A stretch of DNA of 64,000 nt from assembly GCA_029891385.1 (NCBI GenBank), contig CM057233.1, positions 53,770,063 to 53,834,062 on the forward strand, read 5' to 3'. The stretch is from Erythroxylum novogranatense. Taxonomy: Eukaryota > Streptophyta > Magnoliopsida > Malpighiales > Erythroxylaceae. A program made the position numbers and the translations under genes. The number at the start of each line of letters is the position of its first letter. The stretch's first letter is position 1. The notes beneath the pieces are model-generated. The model saw only the letters and a list, made by a program, of their open reading frames with translations. It had not been told where the DNA came from and searched no databases. Positions 45,984 to 58,272 of this stretch are shown here, one piece after another.

Positions 45984-48577
45984 TGTAGCGCCCCCTCACC
46001 GTAGAGTATACACCGGGTCGCCCGTAGGTCGTACCGATGCATAACCTACGACGAGGGTGCACTACGAAACGGTCATTTCTATTCACCTCATGGCATCAAT
46101 ATAATAAAGCAGTAATGATAATACACTAAATTTTTAAAACCAAAATGTACTTCTCAATTCATTTCGTAAAACCATTAGTACATCATTAGTCATAAAGACA
46201 TCTGTACAAATCCAAAAGGACTAACATAGCTCCTAGATAAGTCATCCACAAAATACCCCAAAAGATCCCCAGTTGACAGACCTGTGAGCCGTGCTCCACT
46301 CGCCGGCACACACAGCAGGAAAAGTCTCACTGATCGGAGCTAGAAGTCACACTATCACTATCCTGAAAAATAATGCAATGTCAAAGTGAGTTTGCGAACT
46401 CGGTGAAAACCATCATCGATGGTTCACCCAACTCATGCATAACTGCATAATCATACGATATCGTATATATATCATAGACAAGAAATCACATGCAATCAAT
46501 ATCACATTTATAAGGCGATATGCCTTTCACACAATTCGCATGTAAACATCCATATATGCAATGTGCATGTGACTCTTTCATTTTCTTTCGTTGTTGTGAC
46601 CGTGCTTTGAGCTCATATCGTTGAGCCATTGGCTCTGAAAACATTGGGCTCAAAAGCCCTAATACGTTGAGCATAAAGCTCGCAAATCGTTAGGCACGAA
46701 GCCACATGCGTTGAGCTTAAAGCCACGGATACGGTGGCTACACCGGTCACAATCCGCTTTATCGATCATCTTGTTATGCATGTATGCACATGTCCAATTT
46801 CCAATACATGCATCGCACTAAAACTATATATGCCTAGTTCTCACCAATTGAAACCAATTATAGCAATTTATACACAATTAACACTTCTATAGCGCAGTCC
46901 AATTATTTCGAACACCTGTGATCTGAAATCAATCAAATCAAACATATAGAATCCATCCTTAACTCCACATGACATGTTGCATAGAATTAAACACATATAG
47001 GTTGAGAAACCAACTAGGTTACTCACCTCAGAACTTCCGAGCTACTGCCGGGAAGTCTCGCCAACGTCGGATGATCGGCGATCCACTGGAGTCGCTATAA
47101 CAATCAAAATATAAATAACATTACTAACTGTACCAATTCTAATGTCCAATGATGCATATGAATCAAATAATGTACGTATTATACGTGTTATGACATTTCG
47201 ACACAATTCAAGTTCCCGATCTCAATCTCTAATTCCCAAATTCAAAATCTCCAAATTAAATTTTAATCTATAATTAAATGAATGATCAATCCTAATTGTT
47301 TAAAACCTCAAATTTCATTTTCGAAAATCAGCATTTCTGCATGGCGTCGGCTCCTCGCCGCCGAGCTCGCTTTCACTCCACCTTACCAAGGCGTCGCACG
47401 CACCATGTCGTCGACGCTACGCTTCTTTCCTCACCACAAGGGGTCTTCTGCACAGACGTCATGACGTCGGAGTAATCACCTTTCGCACATGCGTGTTCTT
47501 CGTCTTGTGCAGAATTTTCCAGATTGATCGATATCAACTCGAAATCCAGATTTTCTCCTTACAAACTACTCTTAAATAATTCCATACACATCATACAACT
47601 AATCCATAACTTCTATTTCATCAAACAATCATTATTCCCAAATTTCAACCCTAAAACTAACGAAAATACCCAATCGGAAACCCTACATAACAATTCCTCA
47701 AATATACAATTTAAATCATCAAATAACTCTATAAACCAACCAATCAAACTATATAAGACAAGATAAGTAACTTACTTGATTAATAACCTCAAATCTTCAA
47801 GGATCACTCAAATCCAAGCTCATCGACACCCACGGTAAAACACCAAACAAAACTCATTTTCAGCTCTTCTTTACACAATCCAAAGGGAAAGATTCAAGGG
47901 TGGAAGAGGAGACTAAAAGCAAAGAGATTCACAAGGAAGATCCACGATGGAGAAGGAAGGAAGAAGAAGGAATTTCTGTCAAATGCAAAGAGAAGTCGTG
48001 GAAGGAAATTTCAAAGCTAGGGCTATATATATATTAAAAGATAATAAGGCTTGTTTGGCAAATTCATTTGCCACAAGTCCGAATCTGAACCACCTCAAGC
48101 CAATTTCAAATTCTAATTTTTCCCGAATTCCAATGGCTAAACCCTAATTCCTCAAATCAAATTTCTAACCTGTCCGTGCTATTGGATAATCAAATTTCAG
48201 AACCGGACATTCAAATAACTAGTCATTGATCAATTTTCCAGTCCGGGCCTATTGCTCCGAAAATTCCAGAAAAATTCCTATAAATTCTCAAAAAATAGAA
48301 AACTCATTATCATATACTCTAATCTTAAAATTCAATTTCCTGACTTTCATTTCTAACTCAAATTCAATCCTCGAGCCTATATTGACCTAATTTCCACGCA
48401 AGTCCTAATCATCTCTAAATTCAAATTACCCAAATCAAATCGAAATATGTCATACATGTATGTACGTACGAATGCCAATATAATCATTGCCAATTATACA
48501 CAAATTCTATAATGCATGCACATGCCAAATACGAATGCAATGAACTGTATCCATCCCATCAGTGACGGGATGTTACA
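45984..48577 (-). repeat. Array LTR 2 (shared, 2594 bp)
   Basis: Plus strand TGTAGCGCCCCC to GGGATGTTACA. On its right is pol of the right unit; on its left are the primer site (minus TGGTATCAGAGCATGG, about 45962-45977) and gag of the left unit. A minus-strand TATA region (TATATATATAGCCC) is at about 48021-48036 and the CG-rich island at about 47335-47505. Confidence 0.92.
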
Positions 48578-48588
48578 ATTCTCCCCTC

Positions 48589-49215
48589 CTAAATAAAATT
48601 TCGTCCTGAAATTTTCTTACCTGACTGATCAAACCAATGAGGGTACTGCCTCCTCATGTGCTCCTCAGTCTCCCAAGTCGCCTCCTCTGATGAGTGGTTC
48701 TTCCAAAGGACTTTCACCAATGGAATCACCCTGGATCTCAACTGCTTGACCCGCGATCCAATAATCTGCACCGGCTCCTCAACATAACTCAGATCACTAG
48801 CTATCTCGATCTCTTGAGCCGGAATCACATGAGTCGGGTCAGAACGATATCTCCGAAGCATGCTCACATGAAAAACGTCATGCAACTGAGACATCTCACT
48901 CGGCAAGGCCAACCTGTAGGCCAACGGTCCTATCCTCTCGGTAATCTCATACGGACCGATATATCGAGGACTCAACTTGCCCTTACGGTCAAATCTGAGA
49001 ACTCCTCTCCACGGAGACACTCTGAGGAACACTCTATCACCCACAGCATACTCCATCTCTATCCGATGCTGATCCACGTAACTCTTCGCACTCGTCTGAG
49101 CCGCGCCGATGCGACTCCGAATCAACTGTACCTTATCAACCGTATCCTGGATCAGCTCGGGACCCTCTATCATCCTCATACCCTCTTCATCCCAGTAAAG
49201 AGGGGATCTACACGG
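48589..49215 (-). pseudogene. pol: Integrase C-terminus and chromodomain, right unit
   Basis: Open for 196 codons from 49179, extending upstream in frame to SPLYWDEEG near 49215. It contains MRMIEGPELIQDTVDKVQLI, the beta-barrel VGDRVFLRVSPWRGVLRF, LHDVFHVSMLRRYRSDPTHV and the chromodomain VKVLWKNHSSEEATWE. It ends at the TAG in the polypurine tract. This is the cleanest chromodomain in the window. The integrase zinc finger and DDE core are missing. Confidence 0.92.
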
Positions 49216-49240
49216 TCTCCCTATACAAATAATGTCTCCA
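49205..49240 (-). other. Integrase-core deletion junction, right unit
   Basis: On the minus strand RNase H runs ...WRHYLY and passes at once into [12 protein letters not shown] of the integrase tail, overlapping at TATAGGGAGACC. Both parents carried a TAT-GGG-type YG codon pair, so the deletion fits a short direct repeat. The left unit has the same junction at 43110-43139. Confidence 0.88.
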
Positions 49241-50491
49241 GATCTTCAAAGCGAACACAACTGCTGCTAACTCCAAGTCATGCACAGGATAATTAATCTC
49301 ATGGGATCTCAACTGCCTCGAAGCATATGCTATGACTCTCCCATGCTGCATCAGCACACAGCCTAAATCCTGCTGCGAAGCGTCACTAAAGACCTCAAAA
49401 CCTCCTGCTCCAGATGGCAGGGCTAACACCGGCGTCGTAGTCAACCGATATATCAACTCCTCGAAACTCCTCTGAAACTCATCTGTCCAACTGAAGGCCA
49501 CACCCTTCCTCAGAAGTTTTGTCAAAGGGGCTGAGATCACTGAAAACCCCTCGACAAATCTCCGGTAATATCCTGCCAATCCGAGGAAACTCCTCAACTC
49601 GACACGCCCTCTAATCTCCCAACTCCTCATCGCCTCAATCTTGTGAGGATCCACCCGATACCCTCACCGCACACGATGTAGCCTAGAACACCACCTCATC
49701 CACCAAAATTCACACTTAGTGAATTTGGCATACAACCTCTCTCTCATGTCAAAGACTATCCTCAGATGCTCCGCATGCTCCTGTCTAGACCTCGAATACA
49801 CTAGGATATTATCAATGAATACGATCACAAACTGATCCAGGTATGGCTGAAAGACCCTATTCATCAAGGCCATGAAGGCTGCCGGGGCATTGGTCAACCC
49901 GAACGACATCACTAAGAACTCGAAATGCCCATACCTGCTCCTGAAAGCACTCTTAGGCACATCGACCTCTGCGATCCTCAACTGATAGTACCCGGATCTC
50001 AAATCCAACTTGGTAAACACCTAAGCTCCCTGCAACTGATCAAATAAGTCATCGATCCTAGGCAGTGGGTACTTATTCTTAACAGTAACCCGATTAAGCT
50101 GCCTATAATCGATGCAAAGCCTCATAGTCCCGTCCTTCTTCTTCACAAACAATACCGGAGCTCCCCACGGCGAAACACTCGGCCTGATAAACCCCTTATC
50201 CAATAACTCCTGCAGCTGAGCCTTAAGCTCCCTCAGTTCCACTAGTGTCATCCTATACGGAGGTATCGATATAGGAGCGGTACCTGGAACGAGGTCTATC
50301 TCGAACTCTGTCTCCCGATCTGATGGCAAACCCGGTAACTCCTCGGGAAACACATCTATGAACTCCCTGATCACAGGGACATCCTGCAGACTCCGCTGTA
50401 CTCTGGAATCCACCACATGCGCCAAATAAGCCTCACAGCCACCTCGCATCAACCTCAGAGCACTCATGAACGAAATCATCCTGGCTGGCAT
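49236..50491 (-). pseudogene. pol: Reverse transcriptase and partial RNase H, right unit
   Basis: Frames 50491-50021, 50020-49664 and 49654-49208 cover the linker ([20 protein letters not shown]), RT ([62 protein letters not shown]) and RNase H ([38 protein letters not shown]). The catalytic box at 49808-49819 reads FIDN, so the second aspartate is lost. Short gaps at 50021 and 49660 shift the frame. RNase H ends at the deletion and lacks its last catalytic part. Confidence 0.9.
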
Positions 50492-51990
50492 TGCCTGACT
50501 AACGCCTCAATCTGACCCTCGATGACGGAAGACTCCAATACTACTTCCTTGGTATAACAATCCATAAGAGCCCTATGGGCGTGAGCGACCCATTCCCAAA
50601 ATCAAATCAATCTCGAAGGGCAACACAATCGATCCGCACTCAAAACCGCCGAATCTACCCGAATCGGGCACCCTTGCAGATCTCACCTAAAGCAAGAGTA
50701 CTACCCAAAGGTGTACTCACCGCAACCCATACCGCAATATCTCCCAATCCACATGCAATCTACATGCCACGTGCGGTGCGATAAATGAATCGTGGACCTT
50801 GGATCTATCAACGATACACCTCAATATCTCGAGTAGAAGCAAACCGCAACTACCTCGGGAGAATCTGGGCCTCCGCTCGTCATGGCGTAGACCACGGCAC
50901 GACCACGACGACTGCTTTGCCCCCTCGGTCCCCACATAAGAGTCTCCGCTCTACCTCGGGCCGCCTCCCCTAAATCCAGTCCACCATTGCGACTCTGCAC
51001 CGTCGAGCTACTACCAGCTCTCCACTAGCGGTGGATCAACTCCCAAAGTCGAGGACAACTCCGAATCATGTAATCCATAGATCCACATGCTAGGCAGGCT
51101 CCTATCACTCTCCAGCACTCTCCACTGTGCCTCTTATCACAATGTACGCAAACCGCAAAGCTCGCCCCGCCTCTCTGCCACCACTATCGCCGCCATCGCC
51201 AACTCGCCCAAATCTCCTCTCGGCCCGTAACCCAATGTCTCAATCCCCACCGATCTGAATCGCTGCGGCATCTGCTCAAGCTCCAACCAGAGCTACCTCG
51301 ACTATCACTCGATCTCTTGCCTCCAGAGCCTCGACCGGTCCTCACCTCGACTCTGCCTCGTGCTCGCCTATCCTTCATCGAATCGATCTCAACTCCACGA
51401 AGGTGCCCATATCCGACCGGCTAACACGATGCGAATCTCCAGATTCAGCCTCCTCAAATCTCCCAGCACTATCACCTCGGAGGCAATCAAAAGCAGACGA
51501 TATGCCGACAAACTCATCAACCGGACCTCATAATCACCATCACATCGAACCTGTCTCACCGAAGAACTCCTGCATCTTCATTTCCAAATAGTCCTTGGGC
51601 ATGAAATTATCCCGAAAGCCCTCGTAAAATCAGCCCAAGTCAATACACAAGGCCCGTGGAACTACCCGGACGATCTTCCACCATTGATACCGGACCACAA
51701 GCAAAGAAACAAAGATAATCGAAGTGCTCCTCGGGTCGCAATCCATCGATCTAGACCCGCTCGGTCCTTCCAACCATCCTCGGCTTGGCGAGTCTCTTGC
51801 TGCCGTAAAAGTCCATAGCCCCCTACTTACGCAGGCGATCATACCTCCGCTCTCGTCTCATGGGAACTCTAAAAGGCTGCTCCTCATGCAGAGGTACAGA
51901 AGACTCCCTACTCGCTCCGACTAATCCTTGGTCAACTGGTTGATCAACTTGATCACCAAAGATGGATGACCTACAACAAAATCACAATTC
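50492..51990 (-). pseudogene. gag: Protease and gag, right unit
   Basis: Same order as in the left unit but more broken. Readable pieces are a protease start near 50815, zinc-knuckle remnants near 51140-51060 with Y in place of the histidine (GSMDYMI), and the gag core near 51770-51560. In-frame TAG at 51823-51825 at the LRKYG position. Compared with 61700-62652 most differences are losses of 1-3 bases at CWG sites. Confidence 0.8.
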
Positions 51991-52077
51991 CGATTAATTT
52001 CTTGCTTTCCTTACGAAATTCAAGCCTAAAATATACTATGCCCAAAAGATGTCAAACCATGCTCTGATACCACCTAA

Positions 52078-53066
52078 TGTAGCGCCCCCTCACTGTAGAG
52101 TATACACCGGGTCGCCCGTAGGTCGTACCGATGCATAACCTCTGACGATTTAGGGTGCCTACTGAAACAGTCGTTCTATTCACCTCATGGCATCAATATA
52201 ATAAAGCAAGAATGATAATACACTAAATTTTAAAACCAAAATGTACTTCTCAATTCATTTCAGAAACCATTAAGACATCATCACCATAAAGACATCTGTA
52301 CAAATCCAAAAGGACTAACATAGCTCTAGATAAGTCATCCACAAAATACCCCAAAAGATCCCGGTTGATGACACAGTGAGCCGTGCTCCACTCGCAAGAC
52401 ACACACGAGGGAAAAGTCTTCTTGATCGAGCTAGAAGTCACACTATCACTATCCCGAAAAATAATGCAATGTCAAGGTGAGTTTATGAACTCGGTGAAAA
52501 CCATCATCGATGGTTCACCCAACTCATGCATAACTGCATAATCATACGATATCGTACATATATCATAGACAAGAAATCACATGCAGTCAATATCACATTT
52601 ATAAGGCGATATGCCTTTCACACAATTCGCATGTAAACATCCATATATGCAATGTGCATGTGACTCTTTCATTTTCTTTCGTTGTTGTGACCGTACGCCT
52701 GAGCTCATATACGTTGAGCCATTGGCTCTGAAAACATTGGGCTCAAAAGCCCTAATCGTTGAGCATAAAGCTCGCAAATTGTTGGCACGAAGCCACAAGC
52801 GTTGAGCTTAAAGCTCGATACGGTGGCTACACCGGTCACAACTGCCTTTATCTGATCATACTGTTATGCATGTATGCACATGTCCAATTTCCAATAAATG
52901 CATCGCATTAAAACTATATATGCCTAGTTCTCACCAATTGAAACCAATTATAGCAATTTATACACAATTAACACTTCTATAGCACAGTCCAATTATTTCG
53001 AACACCTGTGGTCCGAAATCAATCAAATCAAACACATAGAATCCATCCTTAACTCCACATGACATG
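52078..53066 (-). repeat. Array LTR 3, truncated
   Basis: First 989 bp (plus-strand view) of the same LTR, TGTAGCGCCCCC to CACATGACATG, then abrupt change to copia sequence. The mini-hairpin array is at about 52710-52815. Confidence 0.9.
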
Positions 53067-55048
53067 AATACCCACTGCTGAAGCAGCAGAGATGTAGTGT
53101 TCAGAGAAACTGAATACCCACTGCTGAAGCAGAAAGATGGAGGAATGTAAGTTCAGGAGAATGTCCTACAGTATCTGGGATCAAACAACAACTTGACTCC
53201 CTTCTATGTTCCACCCTCCACATATGAGGAAGGAGAATGAACCGGCCGCGTAATGCCTAGAGATGCAATAGAAGAACCAATGGACTCGAGTTCTAACCCT
53301 CAGGAGGGAACAGAACAAGAAGGAGCAGCAGCTGAAGCTCAAACACCACTACAAGACTATCAACTAGTTAGAGATAGAGAACCAAGGCAGGTAATACCTA
53401 ACAGAAGGTATTTTGATACTAACCTAGTTGAATATGCTTGTTTAGTTGCAGAAAGAATTGAATATGAAGCACCAAAAACCTATGAGAAAGCTATGCAGAG
53501 GGATGATGCAAATCAGTGGAAAGAGGCTTGCCTAAGGGAATACTCTTCATTGATGAAGAATGAGACTTGGAAGCTAGTTCCCAAGCCACCCAATGCTAAG
53601 GTGATTGAGTGCAAGTGGATATTCAAACTCAAAGATGGAGTGACAGAATCTGACCCTAAAACCTACAAGGCAAGACTAGTTGCAAAAGGCTTCAGGCAAA
53701 GGGAAGGAGTGGACTACAAGGAAATCTTTTCTCCAGTGGTCAAGTTTAAAACAGTAAGGATAATTCTAACTCTAGCAACATTAAATGATTGGGATATACA
53801 TCAGATGGATGTGAGAACAGCCTTCCTATATGGAAGACTAGAGGAAACCATCTATATGAAGCAACCTATTGGCTTCATAGACAAACAGAAATCAGATCAT
53901 GTATGTTTGCTAGATAAATCACTATATGGCCTGAAGCAAGCCCCTAGGCAATGAAACAAGAAGTTCCATGAAGTGGTGACAGAACTAAGGTTCAAAAGGA
54001 GTGCCTATGATTACTGTCTATACTACAAAGACTTGGAGAAAGAGGAAGTGGTCTACATGTTGGTGTATGTTGATGATTTAATCATCACAGGAAAGCTGAT
54101 AAAGAAAATACAAGAAGTAAAAGATGCCTTGAAGAAGAGCTTTGACATGAAAGACCTAGGAAGAGCCAAGCTTACTAGAATGCAAATCATAAGGAATGAA
54201 GCTAAAGGGAAACTATGGTTGATACAGAGGGACTACATTAGGAAAGTCCTATGCAAGTTCAATATGGAAGACTCTAAACCTAGTCCTGCTCCTATTGCTA
54301 CACACCTACAGCTGACAGTTGATAAGAGTCCAGCAACAGAAACAGAGAGGGAACATATGCGGAAGTATCCTTATGATGTAGGTATAGGTTGCATTAGTAT
54401 ATTATGATTTGTACTAGACCTGACTTAACACATGCAATCAACCTACTCAGCAGATTCATGTCTAATCCAGGTCTAGAACATTGGTCTGGATTTAAGATAG
54501 TACTAAGATATCTGAAGGGAACCCTTAAACATGGTCTATGTTTTTCTAAGTCTAACCTAGAAATGCATAAACATGTGAATTTAAATGGTTATGTAGATGC
54601 AGATTATGCAGCAGACAGAGACACACGCAAGTCATTATCAGCATATTATTTCACACTATCAGGCAACACAGTAAGCTGGAAAGTGCAACAACAAGTAGTA
54701 GTATCACTATCTACAACAGAAGCAGAATTTTACGCAATCACAGAAGGCCTAAAGGAGCTAATATGACTTAAGGGACTGCTATCATAAATTAAAGTACCAA
54801 TAACAGAGGCAGCTATACACACAGATAGTCAGAGTGCGATTTACCTCAGTAAGGACCCAGTCCTACATGAACGGTCGAAACACATAGATGTCTGACTCCA
54901 CTTCATCAGAGACAAGGTCAACACCGGAGAAGTCGACCTGAAAAAAATAAAAGGAGAAGAAAACCCATCAGATTTTGGAACGAAAATAGTTCCAATAAAG
55001 AAATTCATTTTCTGTAGAGAGTTTCTACAGATAAATGAAGCGCTTTGA
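53067..55048 (+). pseudogene. pol: Ty1/copia pol 3' part: RT and RNase H
   Basis: Begins in the integrase-RT linker. RT in the frame 53253-53954 reads [75 protein letters not shown] and [10 protein letters not shown]. There a TGA (53952) replaces a tryptophan codon. Frame 53973-54407 has the catalytic YVDDLIITG (54066). After a frameshift near 54400, RNase H (54404-54766) shows MICTRPDLTHAI, YVDADYAADRDTRKS and VSLSTTEAEFYAI. A second W-to-TGA occurs at 54764. The tail runs TDSQSAIYLSKDP, then LHFIRDKVNTGEVDLKKI and ends with TGA at 55048. RT style fits the Tork group. Only a few lesions, mostly G-to-A, so moderately young. Confidence 0.92.
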
Positions 55049-55950
55049 AAGGAAAAAAGAGATTACCCATCAATCGCACAACACTGGAAAGGAAAAAATT
55101 AGGGATTTGAATTTTTCTAGGGTTTCGGATTTCAGAAATCGACCATGAAATGAACGATTGAGTGAGGGATTTTGAAGAAGGAGGGAAGAATGTGAAGAAA
55201 AACACTTGATTCTTCAAAAGTCGACACTGAAACACTATAGATCTAGAAAAACAGAGGAGAAATATTCGAAGGAGGAATAAAGGAGAAGCTTGGGTGTCTG
55301 GAGAATTCAACAGAAGTGAATGGAGAGTTAAACTAAAAGCTAAGTCAAATGCAAGTGAGGCCCACGTGAAATATCTAGAAGCATAGTAAAATGCAGCACT
55401 TCACAAAGGTCTTAAAGGAGAGTCTATTGCAAGTCTATTAAAGGAATAAAAGGCAAATAGTTTTAAAGTAAATCACGTGGAGCATATGCATGGACAAGGC
55501 TTATGGAAATCAACAAAGTAACTAAGGAAGACTTTACAGATTCACGTGCATAACACATGCATACATATAGACCCAGTCAAAAGCTTGAGAAAGAACAAGA
55601 TCAAGAAAGATGAAGCCTTTAAAGCATTGACTCAGTCAAAGCTTATCCAACGGTAGTGATCTAAAATCCTATAAATAGCCCAAGCCTCCAAAGATTCGCA
55701 CACGAATAACACAGCCACAATTACAAACCATTTGTATACATTTAGTCATCTGTTTGAGAGAAGAAAATAGAGAGTGCTAGAGTACCTATCATAGTGTACT
55801 AGTGAGTTTGTGAGAACTCTTGCAAGTGTTTGAGAAACACTCAATCTCTTAGATACCTTTTTTCGATCCTAGTAAAACCAATGTGTGTGTGATTGATCCT
55901 TGGGCGTAGATAGCTTTGTGCTATCGAACCAAGTAAACCCCGCATGTATT
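55049..55950 (+). repeat. Probable 3' LTR of the copia element
   Basis: Follows a purine run (GAAAGGAAAAAAGAG, 55047-55061). It contains a TATA box CTATAAATAGCCC (55669-55681) and a leader-like segment ending near 55945. Neither LTR terminus can be fixed because there is no partner LTR in the window. Confidence 0.5.
55669..55681 (+). promoter_or_regulatory. TATA box in the copia LTR
   Basis: CTATAAATAGCCC, a textbook plant TATA context, with CACACGAATAACACAG about 25 bases downstream. Confidence 0.7.
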
Positions 55951-56119
55951 TTCTTTACTTTCTTGCAATCTTCCATCTCGCAAAATCAGATCCAAACAAA
56001 TTTTCATCAGTCGTAAAATATTATACTGAAATAATACAAAGTTTTCTAACACATCTTCTATCCTGCATCTCCCAAAATTTTATTTTGACCATCACCCTCT
56101 TGTTATTCAGCCCACCTCA

Positions 56120-57095
56120 AGAAGAAAGGTGGATCACAGATATGCATTTCGATTTTTAGCTCCTTGGGTTACTCATAACACATTCCGAGATTTTGTTAAA
56201 AGAAATTAGTGTGGTGGAAAACCTATTAATGAGACCATTTAGTGTTTCTCTTCAGCAACGAGTGAAAGGAATAGAAATGTTTTTAGTAGTATTGGTAAAA
56301 AGAAACGCATTTTAGAAGCCAGACTTTCTGGAATACAAAAAGCCTTTGAGTCTCATTATTACACTTCGTTGCAACAACTGGAAGTGACTGGATTCAAATG
56401 GGGGACCGAAATACTACTTTTTTTTCAGGCCGAAGCTAGAGGCCACCAAAGGAAAAACAAGACTGAGACGCTCAAAGTGAACGAATAGTGGTGTATGGAT
56501 GAGGAGAACCCAAGGCAAGGAGCAATTGACTATTTATCTCAACTTTACGTGAAAGAGACAACTACTTTTCCAGAGTTTGGTGTACGAGGGGATTTCCCAC
56601 TTTATAAAGTTCAGATATTTTGCAGTTGACTCATCCGGTGGAAACTAAACATGCTCTCTTTACTATGGGTCCCATGAAGGTAGCAGGAAGTGATGGGCGT
56701 TTCAAAATCAATGGTTAGTCGTGGAGAGTCACTCGCACAAATGGTCCAAGAAGCTTTTGAGAGATTGCATTCCTGATAAGATTAATACTATGCTCCTTTT
56801 CTTATACCGAAGGTGGAGGGCCTTGACACTTTCAATCATTTTCATTCAATCGGCCTATGTAATGTAATATATAAACTCATTACGAAAGTGCTAGCTAATC
56901 GTCTAAGACCCGTCTTACCGTACATTGTACTTCTTAATCAAACCATTTTTGTGCCTGGAAGAAATATCACTGATAACATTATAATAGCACAAGAGGTTAT
57001 TCACATTATGAAGGCAGATATATGGCAATCAAAATTCATCTTCAAAATGCGAATGATAGACTTCGTTGGGCATTTGTGGAAGATACTCTCATAAT
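56120..57095 (+). pseudogene. L1-like LINE fragment, endonuclease-RT linker and RT
   Basis: Conceptual translation reads FRFLAPWVTHNTFRDFV (about 56148), KWGTEILLFFQAEARGHQRK (about 56398), DEENPRQGAIDYLSQLY, and PMKVAGSDG. From 56813 an open frame continues with NVIYKLITKVLANRLRPVLP, a VPGRNITDNIIIAQE match and KMRMID. These are the conserved early RT blocks of plant L1-type non-LTR elements. The catalytic YADD block and 3' end are missing: similarity stops near 57095. Several stops and frameshifts; inactive. Confidence 0.88.
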
Positions 57096-58272
57096 AGTGA
57101 GCTGTGTATTAGACATACATGTTGCCTTCGAAGACTCCACAAGCCCATACATGCATCAGCCCAAGTCCATAAATACAATGTACACAATCAGATAGGATAA
57201 AGCAAGAATAAGTTCAAATAGATTTGATGCTATATATTAAATATTAATATTAACTACTTAATCTATTAATTATATTTTAATATATAAATAAAGTAATTAT
57301 ATATGAATTTTTAATTAAAACTGAATAAATTGATCTGTCAATGATAAATAGTTAATTTGTTAATCAAACATGATTTAATAAATTAGTGAATCTATTATAT
57401 TAAAATTATTAACAATTAAGTGAGAGTTAATTAATTGAGTATACTTTAAATATATTAAATTATAAAATGAAATAATTATTTTAAATCACAGTGACATTCA
57501 ATTCATGACTGTGATTTTATATTTAATTAGGCTAATAATCATAAGTGATCAATTTATTAATTATAATTAAATTAGTAAATAGATCAAGTATGAAATATAT
57601 TGAATTGAAACTTATTTATCTAGCAATTATTTATCATTAATTTTAATTGCTTTATGAATCTTAGATGATATTGAAATTAAATCAATTATACATTTTGATT
57701 TGTATTGGAATAAGTTGAGGTGCATATGGAAGTAAAAATGAAGAATAAATAGTAAAGACATAAATTAGAAATGGTAAATTAAATAAAAGAGAGATAGGAG
57801 TGATGAAAATGCACTTTCGTAAAAATGGAAGGAGTTTAAGAAGAGAGTACGATAAATTAATTTATAAAAATTAATTACCAAATTAATAGATTTTGATAAT
57901 TTATATATTTTTACCGATGTTAATCAAGTATAAACTTGCAAGTTTCATTTAATTCTCAGGTCTAATTTTTTATATATAATTATGTTCGTACCTAAAGGAT
58001 TCACATAAGAAATATATTATTTTGAATTTCAGAATCGCAATCTTCTTTAATGAAATTTAGATTAATTTGAGATTAAATCAGTCATAAATTTTAATTTGTA
58101 TTGAAATAAATTAAGGTTTGAATGAAAGTAAAATAAAGACAAATCGTAGATCGTGCAAAAAAAGGAAGAAATGAAAATCAAAGTTTGACAAAAGCTCCAA
58201 CATTTGCACGATTGTGGAGCACGATCATGAGATAAAGTAATTTTGGGAAAAGCATGATTGTGAGATCGATAA
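57096..58272. other. AT-rich stretch without genes
   Basis: 1.2 kb of strongly AT-rich sequence (runs of TTAATTATATT and similar). No coding signal and no recognisable element. Confidence 0.6.

Larger units (their letters stand above)
39860..53066 (-). mobile_element. Tandem chromovirus array LTR-int-LTR-int-LTR
   Basis: Three LTRs of one family (39860-42496, 45984-48577, and 52078-53066 truncated) alternate with two minus-strand internal regions of 3487 and 3500 bp. The middle LTR serves as 5' LTR of the left unit and 3' LTR of the right unit. Such shared-LTR arrays usually come from unequal recombination. It interrupts the coding gypsy at about 39860 and is cut at 53066 by copia sequence. 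Pol ends with a group II chromodomain, so the family is of Tekay/Del type. Confidence 0.9.

Noticed and set aside
48694..49296. 200-codon plus-strand frame
   Set aside because: Shadow of the minus-strand integrase tail and chromodomain, which has clear family motifs.
53067..55048. Functional copia gene with suppressed stops
   Set aside because: Two W-to-TGA changes and a frameshift are ordinary decay, and gag, protease and integrase are missing.
57096..58272. Scaffold attachment region or replication origin in AT-rich DNA
   Set aside because: AT-richness alone is the only evidence; decayed intergenic DNA explains it.
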